Source of the DNA: Helicobacter kayseriensis
GTDB lineage: Bacteria; Campylobacterota; Campylobacteria; Campylobacterales; Helicobacteraceae
DNA: 64,000 bases
Reading direction: 5' to 3'
NCBI RefSeq assembly: GCF_021300655.1
Contig: NZ_JAJTNB010000003.1
Span: 62,001-126,000 of the forward strand
Below are positions 8,911 to 17,484 of the stretch, piece after piece. Below the pieces are notes generated by a model that searched no databases, was not told the DNA's origin, and saw only the letters and a program-made list of their open reading frames with translations. Positions within the stretch are counted from its first letter, which is position 1. Each line of letters starts with the position of its first letter. The position numbers and the translations under genes were made by a program.

Positions 8911-10067
8911 AAAATAAGTTCATATGATTTGACAGTTTTCCCCAGATAATCAATTTTGATTTTTCCTTGACGGCTCTCTTGGAGAGTGGGAGAGGAAGAG
9001 TGATTGATTCCATAAAATAGGAGCTGTCTTTGAAGAGAGGGATAGGTTTGTAGTTCTTGAATTTGTTGGCTTTTGAGAGTGTAAGCTAGTTCTTTTGCAA
9101 AATAAAAATTGCTTAAAAAATGTCGCTTAGGATCCAAGATAAACAGAAATTTATTGCCAAATAAAATCACTACCTCACATATGAGTGGAATCAAGACAGC
9201 ATAAAATCTTCGTGTATAGGTTCTTCTGAAATTGGGAAGGCGTAGGCGTATATTGTGTAAGAAATCTTTGATTGCAATGGGAAGCCCAACGGCGCTCAAG
9301 GGCAAAAAGCTAAGGAGATCAACTTCTTGTCTGAGAGATAGAAGCAAAGAAAAGGCAATAGAGGTGGAGCTGATATAGAGCATCAGATTATTTTCTTTTT
9401 TAATGATTCCTCGATAGAGGGTATAGACAAAATAGATAAATAAAAATGGTGAATAAAGCAAAGCAAGTAGTCCCAAGGTATCCAAAAAGTGTCCATCTGG
9501 AGATCCGCCAATAGGAAGCTTGAAAAAATACATATTTAGAGAGAAGCCACAAAGCGAGAAGATGAGCGTTTTGTTGTGCTTGAAGCGGAAGGCGTGTAAA
9601 AAAAGAGCCAAAAAGATGACGCTAAAACTAAAATCAATGACGCTTGCCAAAGTGCATAGGATAAAAAATAAGGACTTGTATTGCTTGAGGTGAAGATAGC
9701 AAAGCATAAGCACAAAGAATAAAATAAAGACGCTTTTTCCTACAAAGATAGCAGTGATATCTATTCCTGGAAGAAATGCATAAACAGTGGCACACAAAAG
9801 AGAATCTGTTGGATGCTTGAGATAGGATTGAGAGAGGGAAAAAATTAAGATGATATTGCAAAGATGGACAAACAAAAAAGGAAGTCTAAGAGCAAAATCG
9901 TTGTATCCAAATAGGTCAAGAAATAGCCTTGCAAATATATAGGGGTATTGGCTTTGAGAAAGCACTCCTTGAGCCTCTTTGGCACTGATGCTAATCTGAT
10001 CGATCATCATCCCTAGAAGCAATCCATTCAAAAGAATAAGGAAAGCAAGATAAAGCCTAATTCGCAT
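8904..10067 (-). CDS. GT39/ArnT-like polytopic membrane protein
   Basis: A 387-aa membrane protein with about eight to ten hydrophobic segments. Its N-terminal layout (one helix, then a periplasmic loop AKEAQGVLSQSQYPYIFARLFLDLFGYNDFALRLPFLF) resembles the first loop of GT39/ArnT/PMT-type transferases, which use polyprenyl-phosphate sugars; the usual acidic pair of the catalytic loop is represented by KEAQ rather than a clean DE. The start at 10067 overlaps the upstream CoA-binding gene by 11 bases and removes an unsupported 13-residue extension. A role in adding sugar to an envelope lipid or glycan is inferred from topology only. Confidence 0.55.
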   Translation of the reverse strand: MRIRLYLAFLILLNGLLLGMMIDQISISAKEAQGVLSQSQYPYIFARLFLDLFGYNDFALRLPFLFVHLCNIILIFSLSQSYLKHPTDSLLCATVYAFLPGIDITAIFVGKSVFILFFVLMLCYLHLKQYKSLFFILCTLASVIDFSFSVIFLALFLHAFRFKHNKTLIFSLCGFSLNMYFFKLPIGGSPDGHFLDTLGLLALLYSPFLFIYFVYTLYRGIIKKENNLMLYISSTSIAFSLLLSLRQEVDLLSFLPLSAVGLPIAIKDFLHNIRLRLPNFRRTYTRRFYAVLIPLICEVVILFGNKFLFILDPKRHFLSNFYFAKELAYTLKSQQIQELQTYPSLQRQLLFYGINHSSSPTLQESRQGKIKIDYLGKTVKSYELIFQ

Positions 10068-10452
10068 AATTTTCTCTTTCAATCTTGATGCAACGATTTT
10101 GGACAAATTCTAGTCCATTTTTAAGGGCTAGATCTTTGGCTTTTGTGTTTTGAATTCCTAATTGTAACCATACTCCTTGAATGCTAGGAGAGTGCAAATC
10201 AATAATTTCTTGAACAAGCATCTCGCATACTTCACTTTTTCGAAAAATTACAACCCATTCAATGGGAAGATGTTTGAGATCTTGGATTGTTTGCAATGCT
10301 TGGATTCCTAAAATTTTTTGTGTTTTGGGATAGATGGGAAAAATGTTATAGCCTTGATTTTGAAGATATAGGCCGACTTGATAGCTTGGTTTGTCTGGAT
10401 TTGGAGAAAGGCCAACAATTGCAATATTTTTTAGCTTTTTAAAATTAATCAT
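10057..10452 (-). CDS. CoA-binding (YccU-type) Rossmann protein
   Basis: A 131-aa single-domain protein of the CoA_binding_2 type. The N-terminal IAIVGLSPNPDKPSYQVG is the nucleotide-binding turn, followed by YNIFPIYPKTQKILGIQAL and WVVIFRKSEVCEMLVQEII; the C-terminal WLQLGIQNTKAKDLALKNGLEFVQNRC completes the fold. It matches the family in length. The start at 10452 is supported by AAAGGAAG just upstream. The enzyme is not characterised in most bacteria; binding of CoA or acyl-CoA is the expected activity. It overlaps both neighbours and so belongs to a three-gene minus-strand operon. Confidence 0.82.
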   Translation of the reverse strand: MINFKKLKNIAIVGLSPNPDKPSYQVGLYLQNQGYNIFPIYPKTQKILGIQALQTIQDLKHLPIEWVVIFRKSEVCEMLVQEIIDLHSPSIQGVWLQLGIQNTKAKDLALKNGLEFVQNRCIKIERENYAN

Positions 10453-11356
10453 TTCGCTTCCTTTTTGCCCGAATATCATTTAAAAAGACTGGAGTGGCAA
10501 TAAGCAACCCTGAAAGAATAATCAAAAAGATGCCAAAAAGTGTTGGAAAATTAGGAAAGGGATCGCCCAAAATAATTCCCAACAAGAGGCTAAAAATGAT
10601 TTTTGTATAGTCTAGCGGAGAAACAAGACCAGCAGGAGCCAACATAAAGGCTTTGGTCATGAAGTACTGACCCAATGTACCTGTGATACCCATTGCTATG
10701 ATATAAACCCACATATTGTTTGGTATCTCATTCCAAGCAAGAAAATCAAAACTAAGAGCGCGATGGAGAATAATCCCCCCTAAACTCATAAGTGTTGCAA
10801 TAATCCCAAAACTCAAAATAATAACCCTATCATCAAAAAATTGCCTGCATGCTCTTACGCTTACTAGAGCCATTGCTGCAGTGATTCCGCTGAGTAACCC
10901 AATGATGATGTTGGGTAGGGGGATTTGAGAATCAGGATTGCAGATCAAAATAATCCCTGCAAATCCGATAAATGTGGCGATAAAGACAATGGGGTGCAGT
11001 GATTCTTTGAGAAAAAAATAAGAAAAAAAGACAGCATAAAGCGGGACAGTCTGGGCAAAGGTAGATGCTGTTCCTAAAGAGATGGTAGAAATATTATAAA
11101 AGAACAAAAGCATCGATCCTGCGCCAAAAACACTTCGAATCAATAAAGGTCCATATCCTCCTTTTGTATGCGTTTTTTGTATCGGTTTCAATAAAAGCAA
11201 AGACAGGATGAAAATGCTCATTAGTATTGATCGAAAAAGCATGCATTGCGTAATGCTAAGATGGAGGCTTAAAATCTTGATGCAAGCATTCATAAGAGAG
11301 AAAAAGATGCTTGCCAAAAGCATACAAAGCAAGCCGATGGAGTTTTGAGAGTTCAC
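10445..11356 (-). CDS. DMT/EamA-family permease
   Basis: A ten-helix transporter of the drug/metabolite superfamily with two EamA repeats: SIGLLCMLLASIFFSLMNACIKIL opens the first and IIIGLLSGITAAMALVSVRA the second. TFAQTVPLYAVFFSYFFLKESL is the typical helix-4 to helix-5 segment. The chosen start is the GTG at 11356, preceded by AAAGGAAAAAA, giving 303 aa; a GTG at 11392 is in frame but adds a basic stretch without a clear ribosome-binding site. The substrate cannot be read from sequence; relatives export amino acids or take up small metabolites. It is the first gene of the operon with the CoA-binding and GT39-like genes. Confidence 0.82.
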   Translation of the reverse strand: MNSQNSIGLLCMLLASIFFSLMNACIKILSLHLSITQCMLFRSILMSIFILSLLLLKPIQKTHTKGGYGPLLIRSVFGAGSMLLFFYNISTISLGTASTFAQTVPLYAVFFSYFFLKESLHPIVFIATFIGFAGIILICNPDSQIPLPNIIIGLLSGITAAMALVSVRACRQFFDDRVIILSFGIIATLMSLGGIILHRALSFDFLAWNEIPNNMWVYIIAMGITGTLGQYFMTKAFMLAPAGLVSPLDYTKIIFSLLLGIILGDPFPNFPTLFGIFLIILSGLLIATPVFLNDIRAKRKRND

Positions 11357-11506
11357 TTTTTTCCTTTGTTTGGGTATTTGGACTTTGAACACTAGGAGAA
11401 TTGAGATTTGAAAATTTTATTCAAGATGAATTAAAACTTTTTCAAACAGAATCCTCTCTTGTTTTTGGACACTGAATCTTATTTGAAAAAAAAATAATGC
11501 TTAGGG

Positions 11507-11512
11507 TAAAAT
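11507..11512 (+). promoter_or_regulatory. Putative -10 element of the glmS promoter
   Basis: TAAAAT in the context TAGGGTAAAATT lies about 34 bases before the glmS ATG in a T-rich gap between divergent genes. This fits the vegetative promoters of Helicobacter, which have a good -10 and often no recognisable -35. AAAAGGG about 7 bases before the ATG at 11546 is the ribosome-binding site. Confidence 0.5.
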
Positions 11513-11545
11513 TTACAATTTTAGATTCAAATCAAAAGGGTTAGT

Positions 11546-13333
11546 ATGTGCGGAATTGTCGGCTATATCGGAAACCTCGAGAAGAAGAAGTTGATTATTG
11601 GGGGATTGAGAGAGCTTGAGTATCGTGGATATGATAGTGCTGGAATTTCTGTATTGAGCCAAGGGCAACTGCATACTTTTAAGGCTGTTGGCAAGCTTGT
11701 TAATCTAGAAAAAAAGTGTGAGACTTTTGCATCTAGTGGGTTTGGTGTTGCCATTGGTCATACGCGTTGGGCAACACATGGAAAGCCAACAGAGGCCAAT
11801 GCCCACCCTCATTTTGCAGATTTTAGCAATGTTGTGCATAATGGGATTATTGAGAATCATCGAGAAATCAAAGAATGTCTTGAAAAAAAAGGACATCATT
11901 TTGTATCTCAGACTGACACGGAAGTGATTGTGCATCTTTTTGAGGAAAAGCTCAAAACTTTTACAGATACTTTTGAAGCTTTCAAGCAAACAATCGCAGA
12001 ATTAAGGGGTGCTTATGCAATTTTGTTGATCACACAAAAAGAACCCGAAAAGATTTTTTATGCCAAGAACGCCTCTCCTTTGATTATTGGCAAGGGTGAG
12101 GATGGGATATTTTTTGCTAGCAGTGATGCCCCTTTGATTGGATTGGCAACAGATGTGAGTTATCTTGAAGATCAAAGTGTGGGCTATATGGATTTAAACG
12201 GCTTTGAGAGTTTGGATTTGGTTGTAAAGCTTAACCAAGATAAGGGATATGCCCAAAAAGACGGATTTAGATTTTTTATGGAAAAAGAGATTTATGAGCA
12301 ACACACAGTTTTGCTTGAATCAATGATGGGAAGGACCAATGAGGGGAAGGTGATCTTTGACTTTCGTGATGGGCAGTTTTGTGATGAGATTGAAGAGATT
12401 ACAATTTGTGCTTGCGGGACAAGCTATCATGCTGGAATGGTTGGCAAATACCTTTTGGAGCGTTATGGGAAGATCAAAACAAATGTTGTGATTGCAAGTG
12501 AATTTCGTTATGCCAATCCTATTTTGAAGAAAAATGAGCTTTTTGTGGCAATTTCGCAGAGCGGAGAGACGCTTGACACGCTTGAAGCGGTTAAGTATGT
12601 CAAGACATTTGGAAACAAAACTCTAGCAATTTGTAATGTAGATAACAGTTCGATTGTAAGAGAGTGTGATGAGGTGCTTTTGACGCGTGCAGGGATTGAA
12701 AAGGGAGTTGCTTCAACCAAGGCATTTGCGACACAGGTGATGGTGTTGTGGCTTTTGAGTGTTTTTTTGGGGCAAAGAAGAGGTGTTTTGGCTCCTAGCG
12801 AGGCAGAGACATTGATCAAGGTGATGGTAGAGAGTGCCAAAAAAACAGAAGTTTCTCACAAGCTTCACGACAGAATCAAAAGGCTTTCAAAGAGGTATTT
12901 GCATGGACATGGATTTTTCTTTATTGGTCGCGATGTGTTTTATCCCCTTGCCCTAGAATCGGCCCTTAAGCTAAAAGAGATTAGTTATTTGCATGCAGAG
13001 GGATATCCCAGCGGAGAGATGAAGCATGGGCCTATTGCTTTGGCAGATTCTGAGCTTTTTACGGTAGCTTTGATGCCTGAACATTTGCTTTATGAAAAGA
13101 TTAAAAGCAATGTTGAAGAGCTTAGTGCAAGAGATGCGACGATTTGTGCTCTTAGTGCAAAGGAATTTGATGGGGCAGATGATATGCTTTATATTTCACC
13201 CTGCTCTCATTATATGGAGGAGTTCTTTTCGATGATGGTTGCCTTGCAGTTGTTTGCCCTTGAGGTAGCTGTACGCGTAGGAAGCGATGTGGATATGCCA
13301 AGAAATTTGGCTAAAAGCGTCACGGTTGAATAA
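11546..13333 (+). CDS. glmS: Glutamine--fructose-6-phosphate aminotransferase (isomerising)
   Basis: GlmS makes glucosamine-6-phosphate from fructose-6-phosphate and glutamine, the entry step for peptidoglycan and lipopolysaccharide amino sugars. The N-terminal MCGIVGYIG exposes the catalytic cysteine after Met removal, and HTRWATHGKPTEANAHPH is the glutaminase core. Two SIS domains follow, with SQSGETLDTLEA in the first and HAEGYPSGEMKHGPIAL near the C-terminus; the protein ends DMPRNLAKSVTVE as in all GlmS enzymes. The 595 aa are full length. The TAA overlaps the ATG of the next gene (TAATG), linking glmS to the lipid ABC operon. Confidence 0.97.
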   Translation: MCGIVGYIGNLEKKKLIIGGLRELEYRGYDSAGISVLSQGQLHTFKAVGKLVNLEKKCETFASSGFGVAIGHTRWATHGKPTEANAHPHFADFSNVVHNGIIENHREIKECLEKKGHHFVSQTDTEVIVHLFEEKLKTFTDTFEAFKQTIAELRGAYAILLITQKEPEKIFYAKNASPLIIGKGEDGIFFASSDAPLIGLATDVSYLEDQSVGYMDLNGFESLDLVVKLNQDKGYAQKDGFRFFMEKEIYEQHTVLLESMMGRTNEGKVIFDFRDGQFCDEIEEITICACGTSYHAGMVGKYLLERYGKIKTNVVIASEFRYANPILKKNELFVAISQSGETLDTLEAVKYVKTFGNKTLAICNVDNSSIVRECDEVLLTRAGIEKGVASTKAFATQVMVLWLLSVFLGQRRGVLAPSEAETLIKVMVESAKKTEVSHKLHDRIKRLSKRYLHGHGFFFIGRDVFYPLALESALKLKEISYLHAEGYPSGEMKHGPIALADSELFTVALMPEHLLYEKIKSNVEELSARDATICALSAKEFDGADDMLYISPCSHYMEEFFSMMVALQLFALEVAVRVGSDVDMPRNLAKSVTVE

Positions 13334-14397
13334 TGACTTTTCAGGCAAGCAGTCAGACTTTGTTTTTAGAAGGTGTGTGTGATTTCCAAGCGCGCAAACA
13401 GATTCCCACTATGGAGGGGGTTGATAAAATTTGGCTAGATTGTTCAAAACTAGAAAAGCTTGATTTTTCATTTGCAATTTATCTAGATGAGGTGCTTAAA
13501 AAAAGAGGTCTTTCTTATGAGCTTTTGCATGCACGCCAAGAATATGAAGAGATTTTTAAGCTCATTGTGCATCGTGAAGGCTTTATTGCCAAACAACAAA
13601 AGCAAACCGTTTTATATTCGCTTGGATGTTGGGTGTATGGCTTGTGGGAAGGATTGATTGATTTTTGTCATTTTTTTGGACTTTTTGTTTTTAATCTTTT
13701 TCGCACGCTGCTCCAACCTACTCTTTTGCGCTTTTCTTCATTGCTTTTTCATATCAATAATTCTGGCTTCAAAGCTCTTCCTGTAGGGCTTTCAACTTGT
13801 GCAATTGTGAGTGCGGCGATTAGTTTGCAGGGGGTGATTCAGCTTCAAAAAATGGGTGTTCCTCTTGCAAGTGTTGAGACAATGGCAAAGCTTGCTTTAA
13901 GGGAGATGGGTCCTTTTATCTTGGCGCTTGTGATCGCAGGAAGAAGTGCCTCTTCTTTTGCTGCTCAAATTGGGGTTATGCGTATCACAGAAGAGCTTGA
14001 TGCAATGAAAATTATGGGATTTGATTGGTATCGTTTTGTTGTGATTCCAAGGTTTTTGGCTCTTGTGATTGCAATGCCCTTGCTTGTGTTTTTGGCTGAT
14101 ATTGCCTCATTGTTTGCAAGTGCTCTGGTGATTAAGATACAAACAGGCATTGCTTTTTCTCAGTATATTGAACGATTTTATGAATATGTAGATCTTTCTC
14201 ATTTATGGGTGGGAGTGATTAAATCTCCATTTTTTGGAGGAGTGATTGCTCTTGTTGGTTGTTATAGGGGATTTCAGATTATTGGAGATACGCAATCTGT
14301 GGGGAAATATACAACTATTAGTGTTGTGAATGCTCTATTTTGGATTATCGTTGTGAATGCGATTTTTTCAATTATTTTTACAAGGTTGAATGTGTGA
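13333..14397 (+). CDS. MlaE/YrbE-family lipid ABC transporter permease with N-terminal STAS-like domain
   Basis: This is the membrane permease of an Mla/Ttg2-type phospholipid transporter. Residues 1-85 form a STAS-like domain (LFLEGVCDFQARKQIPTMEGVDKIWLDC), normally a separate MlaB protein in gammaproteobacteria. The rest has about five hydrophobic helices with the MlaE signature GPFILALVIAGRSASSFAAQIG and RITEELDAMKIMG, the latter being the coupling helix. The stop overlaps the GTG of the ATPase gene (GTGA). The fusion is usual for permeases of this type outside the enterobacteria. Direction of lipid transport is not settled by sequence. Confidence 0.9.
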   Translation: MTFQASSQTLFLEGVCDFQARKQIPTMEGVDKIWLDCSKLEKLDFSFAIYLDEVLKKRGLSYELLHARQEYEEIFKLIVHREGFIAKQQKQTVLYSLGCWVYGLWEGLIDFCHFFGLFVFNLFRTLLQPTLLRFSSLLFHINNSGFKALPVGLSTCAIVSAAISLQGVIQLQKMGVPLASVETMAKLALREMGPFILALVIAGRSASSFAAQIGVMRITEELDAMKIMGFDWYRFVVIPRFLALVIAMPLLVFLADIASLFASALVIKIQTGIAFSQYIERFYEYVDLSHLWVGVIKSPFFGGVIALVGCYRGFQIIGDTQSVGKYTTISVVNALFWIIVVNAIFSIIFTRLNV

Positions 14398-15149
14398 ATA
14401 CAATCATCAAGGTCAGTCATCTCATCACACAATTTGGCCAACGCATCATCCATGATGATATTAGTTTTGAAGTGGGCCGTGGAGAGATTTTTGGAATCTT
14501 GGGCGGAAGTGGAAGTGGAAAAAGCACATTGTTACGCACACTTTTATTTCTCAATCCTATTAAGGGGGGAGAAGTTTTTATCTTTGATGAAAATGTTGCC
14601 CTTTTGTCAATCCCCAAGCAAGAACGTCTATTGAGGCGATGTGGCGTATTGTTTCAATTTGGTGCTTTATTTAGCTCAATGAGTGTTTTGGAAAATGTGG
14701 GGATTTTATTGAGTGAGTATTCTGATTATCCCAAAAAGATTATTGATGAAAATTCAAAAATGTGGCTTTCGTTGGTGGGATTGCCTCCTCATGTTTGTTC
14801 GCTCTATCCTTATGAGTTGAGTGGAGGGATGAAAAAACGCGTAGCTTTAGCTAGAGCCCTATCTTTAAGTCCAGAGATTTTATTTTTGGATGAGCCAACA
14901 AGTGGACTTGATCCAGCAAGTAGCGAAAAATTTGATGAACTTATTTTAAAATTAAGAGAATTGCTTGGAATTACCATTGTAATGGTGACGCACGATTTGG
15001 ATTCTGTCAGGGATTGTATGGATCGTTTTATTGTATTGGAGCAGCAAAAAATTGTATTTGATGGCACTCTTGCCTCGATGAGTGAGATAAATAGTGCTGG
15101 TGAATTGTTTGAGTGCAAGAGAGGAAGAAGAATATGGAAAAAAATGTAA
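14394..15149 (+). CDS. MlaF-type lipid ABC transporter ATP-binding protein
   Basis: This is the ATPase subunit of the same transporter, 251 aa. Walker A GGSGSGKS is near residue 40, the signature motif is LSGGMKKRVALARAL, Walker B is ILFLDEPTSGLDPAS, and the switch histidine lies in MVTHDLDS. LSGGM-KR rather than LSGGQ is characteristic of MlaF/Ttg2A. The GTG at 14394 overlaps the permease stop by 4 bases; an in-frame ATG at 14340 lies inside the permease gene and adds a non-conserved stretch. The end overlaps the MCE gene by 16 bases. Confidence 0.92.
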   Translation: MNTIIKVSHLITQFGQRIIHDDISFEVGRGEIFGILGGSGSGKSTLLRTLLFLNPIKGGEVFIFDENVALLSIPKQERLLRRCGVLFQFGALFSSMSVLENVGILLSEYSDYPKKIIDENSKMWLSLVGLPPHVCSLYPYELSGGMKKRVALARALSLSPEILFLDEPTSGLDPASSEKFDELILKLRELLGITIVMVTHDLDSVRDCMDRFIVLEQQKIVFDGTLASMSEINSAGELFECKRGRRIWKKM

Positions 15150-15928
15150 ATTTCACCTATATTGGTGGATTGTTTTTGTTTGTTGTGATTGCAATGGTTG
15201 GTTTTATTCTTTGGATGAGTGGTGAAAACTTGGATAAGACGAAGTATCAGTCTTATGTGGCTTATTCAAGTGAGGGATTATCCGGAGTAAGTGAAGGGAC
15301 GGGTATTCGCTATAAAGGGATTTTGGTTGGAAAAGTGCAATCAATCGGATTTAAAAAGGGGGATATGAATCTGATTGAGATTAAAATGCTAATTGATTCT
15401 GCTTTGAAGTTATACCAAAATGCTTGTGTGAGCGTTGAAAGTCAAGGTTTGGCTGGAGGAAATTTTTTGCACCTTGAGCAGGGATCTGGAGAGATTTTGC
15501 AAGATGGAGCAGAGCTATGCTATCAAAAAGGCTTTATGGGGAAATTGCTTGAAAATATAGATAAAAGTGGAGGCGATGCAAGAGAGATTATTGCTGAAAT
15601 CAAATCAATGTTTGCAGATGAGAATGGTAAAAATATCCAAGAAATCATTCTCTCACTTAAGGTGCTTTTGCACAACCTGGAAGAAACAAGAAAAAATATC
15701 AATACTTTAAGCATTACAGCAAATGAAGCGATATCCAATATCAATGCAAGTCTTCAGCGTGGAGATTATAATGTCCGCTCAATTATTGCTCCAACAATGC
15801 TAGGGGTGGAAAATAGTCTAAGTGAGATGAACCGATTCTTTTCAAAAGCCAATCTTTTGTTGGATCGATTGGAAAAAAGCCCCTATGAGGCAATTTTTGG
15901 ACAAAGACAACAAGGAGCAAAAAAATGA
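15134..15928 (+). CDS. MlaD-type MCE-domain substrate-binding protein
   Basis: This 264-aa protein is the MCE subunit, anchored by one N-terminal transmembrane helix (about residues 9-30) with the MCE domain in the periplasm. The domain reads YVAYSSEGLSGVSEGTGIRYKGILVGKVQSIG, followed by SVESQGLAGGNFLHLE, as in MlaD. The remaining 130 residues are helical (ADENGKNIQEIILSLKVLLHNLEET), probably a coiled-coil extension forming a tunnel. The ATG at 15134 has GAGGAAG upstream; it overlaps the ATPase gene and ends 4 bases past the start of the lipoprotein gene. Confidence 0.88.
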   Translation: MEKNVNFTYIGGLFLFVVIAMVGFILWMSGENLDKTKYQSYVAYSSEGLSGVSEGTGIRYKGILVGKVQSIGFKKGDMNLIEIKMLIDSALKLYQNACVSVESQGLAGGNFLHLEQGSGEILQDGAELCYQKGFMGKLLENIDKSGGDAREIIAEIKSMFADENGKNIQEIILSLKVLLHNLEETRKNINTLSITANEAISNINASLQRGDYNVRSIIAPTMLGVENSLSEMNRFFSKANLLLDRLEKSPYEAIFGQRQQGAKK

Positions 15929-16515
15929 AAAAGCACTATTTGATTTTTCTTCTTGGAATGATGTTGAGCGGATGTTTTAGTCTAAAAACACCATTGCCCG
16001 AAGTGAGCTACTTTGATTTGGATTTGAACCTAAACAAAAGTCAAAAGTGTCAAGCATCGCCATATTATGTAGGGATTGCAGAGATTCGATCACTCAATAT
16101 TTATGAGGATCAAAGCTTGATGATGAAAAAAAGCAGTGGTGAAGTGGTCAAAGTTCCCAAAATGGCCTGGATTGATACTCCTAAGAATCTTTTTAAGAAA
16201 GCAATCATTGAGCAGTTTAATGCACAATGCATCAAGGTTTCCCTTCCTCCATTTGGTGGAATCAAAAATGATTACTTGCTTAAATTGGAAATCTTGAATT
16301 TTGAGATTTCTCAAGAAGCAAATGAGGATTTTGTGCATTTGGGGTTATTTTATGAGTTTTTGGACCTCAAGGAATTTAGAGTTTTGGAAAGTGGATTTAT
16401 TGAAGAGAAAGAGCCCTCAGAGCATTATGTTGCATCTTTTAAAAAAGCTATACAATCTATTAGTCTAAGACTTGCGCAAAGAATTAAAGTGTTGCAAGAA
16501 ACGCAAGAGAGATAA
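15925..16515 (+). CDS. ABC-transport-associated outer-membrane-type lipoprotein (PqiC/DUF330-like)
   Basis: A 196-aa lipoprotein: MKK, a hydrophobic core, and the lipobox LSGC with the lipidated Cys at residue 17. The mature part starts with a Pro-rich linker and YFDLDL, then YYVGIAEIRSLNIYEDQSLMMK and a helix with RLAQRIKVL at the end, matching the auxiliary lipoprotein family found next to MCE transporters. It overlaps the MCE gene by 4 bases. The four genes from 13333 to here therefore form a complete envelope lipid transport operon. The lipoprotein probably gives the periplasmic MCE protein a docking point. Confidence 0.8.
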   Translation: MKKHYLIFLLGMMLSGCFSLKTPLPEVSYFDLDLNLNKSQKCQASPYYVGIAEIRSLNIYEDQSLMMKKSSGEVVKVPKMAWIDTPKNLFKKAIIEQFNAQCIKVSLPPFGGIKNDYLLKLEILNFEISQEANEDFVHLGLFYEFLDLKEFRVLESGFIEEKEPSEHYVASFKKAIQSISLRLAQRIKVLQETQER

Positions 16516-16528
16516 AAGAAGAGGGACT

Positions 16529-17479
16529 TTATTTAATCCCCGCTTCAATGAGGGTGTGCAAGTGCAAGATTCCTATAATTGAGTATTGCTCATCAACAAT
16601 AGCAAGAACTTGGATCTTACATGCTTCCATAATTTTTAGCGCCTCATAGGCGAGAAGATTTGGATTTTGGCATACCTTGGGTGTTTTGGATGCAAAATGC
16701 AAGGCAGGAGTATGAAGATCAAAATCTTCCTGCATCATTGCTCTTCTAAGATCTCCATCGCTCAAAACAGCAATCAAAGTGTGATCTTGAACGATTAGAG
16801 CACTACCCAATCGTGCCTCGCTCATTACAACAATTGCTTCTTTGAGTGGGGTTTGAGGAGAGATGATAGGAAGGTTGTTTGTTTGCATTAGATCTTTAAC
16901 CTTGACAAATAAGCGTTTCCCCAAACTTCCTCCAGGGTGAAATGTTGCAAAATCTTGATGTGTAAAATTGCGCTTTTTCATAAGGCATACAGCTAGAGCA
17001 TCCCCCAGTGCAAGAGTGAGTGTTGTAGAAGTGGTGGGTGCAACATTGAGCGGGCAGGCCTCCCTTTCTATAGCAATGCTTAGAAAAAAATCTCCGAGCT
17101 TGGAAATTGAGCTTGTAGGATTTTTTGTCATGGTGATGATTTTGCATCCTTTGGCTTTGATGTGAGGGAGGACGACTTTGAGCTCATCGCTTTCTCCGCT
17201 GTAGCTAATTGCCAAAACAGAATCTTTAGATTCAATCATTCCCAAATCCCCATGCAAAGCTTCAGTAGGGTGAACAAAGAAGCTTGGTGTGCCGGTGCTT
17301 GCAAGTGTTGCTGCGATTTTTGCTCCAATGAGACCACTTTTCCCTACGCCCATAATGACTAATTTTCCTTGGGTATGAAGAATGCAATCTATGATGCATT
17401 GGAGTTGATATTCATCCAAAGAAGCATCAAGCAAAGCTTGCGCTTCTTGTTTTAAAACCTCTTTTACAGTCTCTAACAT
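16529..17479 (-). CDS. kdsD: Arabinose-5-phosphate isomerase KdsD/GutQ-type
   Basis: The enzyme converts ribulose-5-phosphate to arabinose-5-phosphate, the first step in making Kdo for the lipopolysaccharide inner core. The N-terminal SIS domain has GKLVIMGVGKSGLIGAKIAATLASTG and the conserved HPTEALHGDLGM. Two CBS domains fill residues 195-316 (VKDLMQTNNLPIIS and the ending IIGILHLHTLIEAG). At 316 aa it is standard. It follows RNase J after only 5 bases, with no strong ribosome-binding site, so re-initiation after the upstream stop is likely. ksgA-rnj-kdsD is the gene order of H. pylori. Confidence 0.93.
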   Translation of the reverse strand: MLETVKEVLKQEAQALLDASLDEYQLQCIIDCILHTQGKLVIMGVGKSGLIGAKIAATLASTGTPSFFVHPTEALHGDLGMIESKDSVLAISYSGESDELKVVLPHIKAKGCKIITMTKNPTSSISKLGDFFLSIAIEREACPLNVAPTTSTTLTLALGDALAVCLMKKRNFTHQDFATFHPGGSLGKRLFVKVKDLMQTNNLPIISPQTPLKEAIVVMSEARLGSALIVQDHTLIAVLSDGDLRRAMMQEDFDLHTPALHFASKTPKVCQNPNLLAYEALKIMEACKIQVLAIVDEQYSIIGILHLHTLIEAGIK

Positions 17480-17484
17480 TGCAC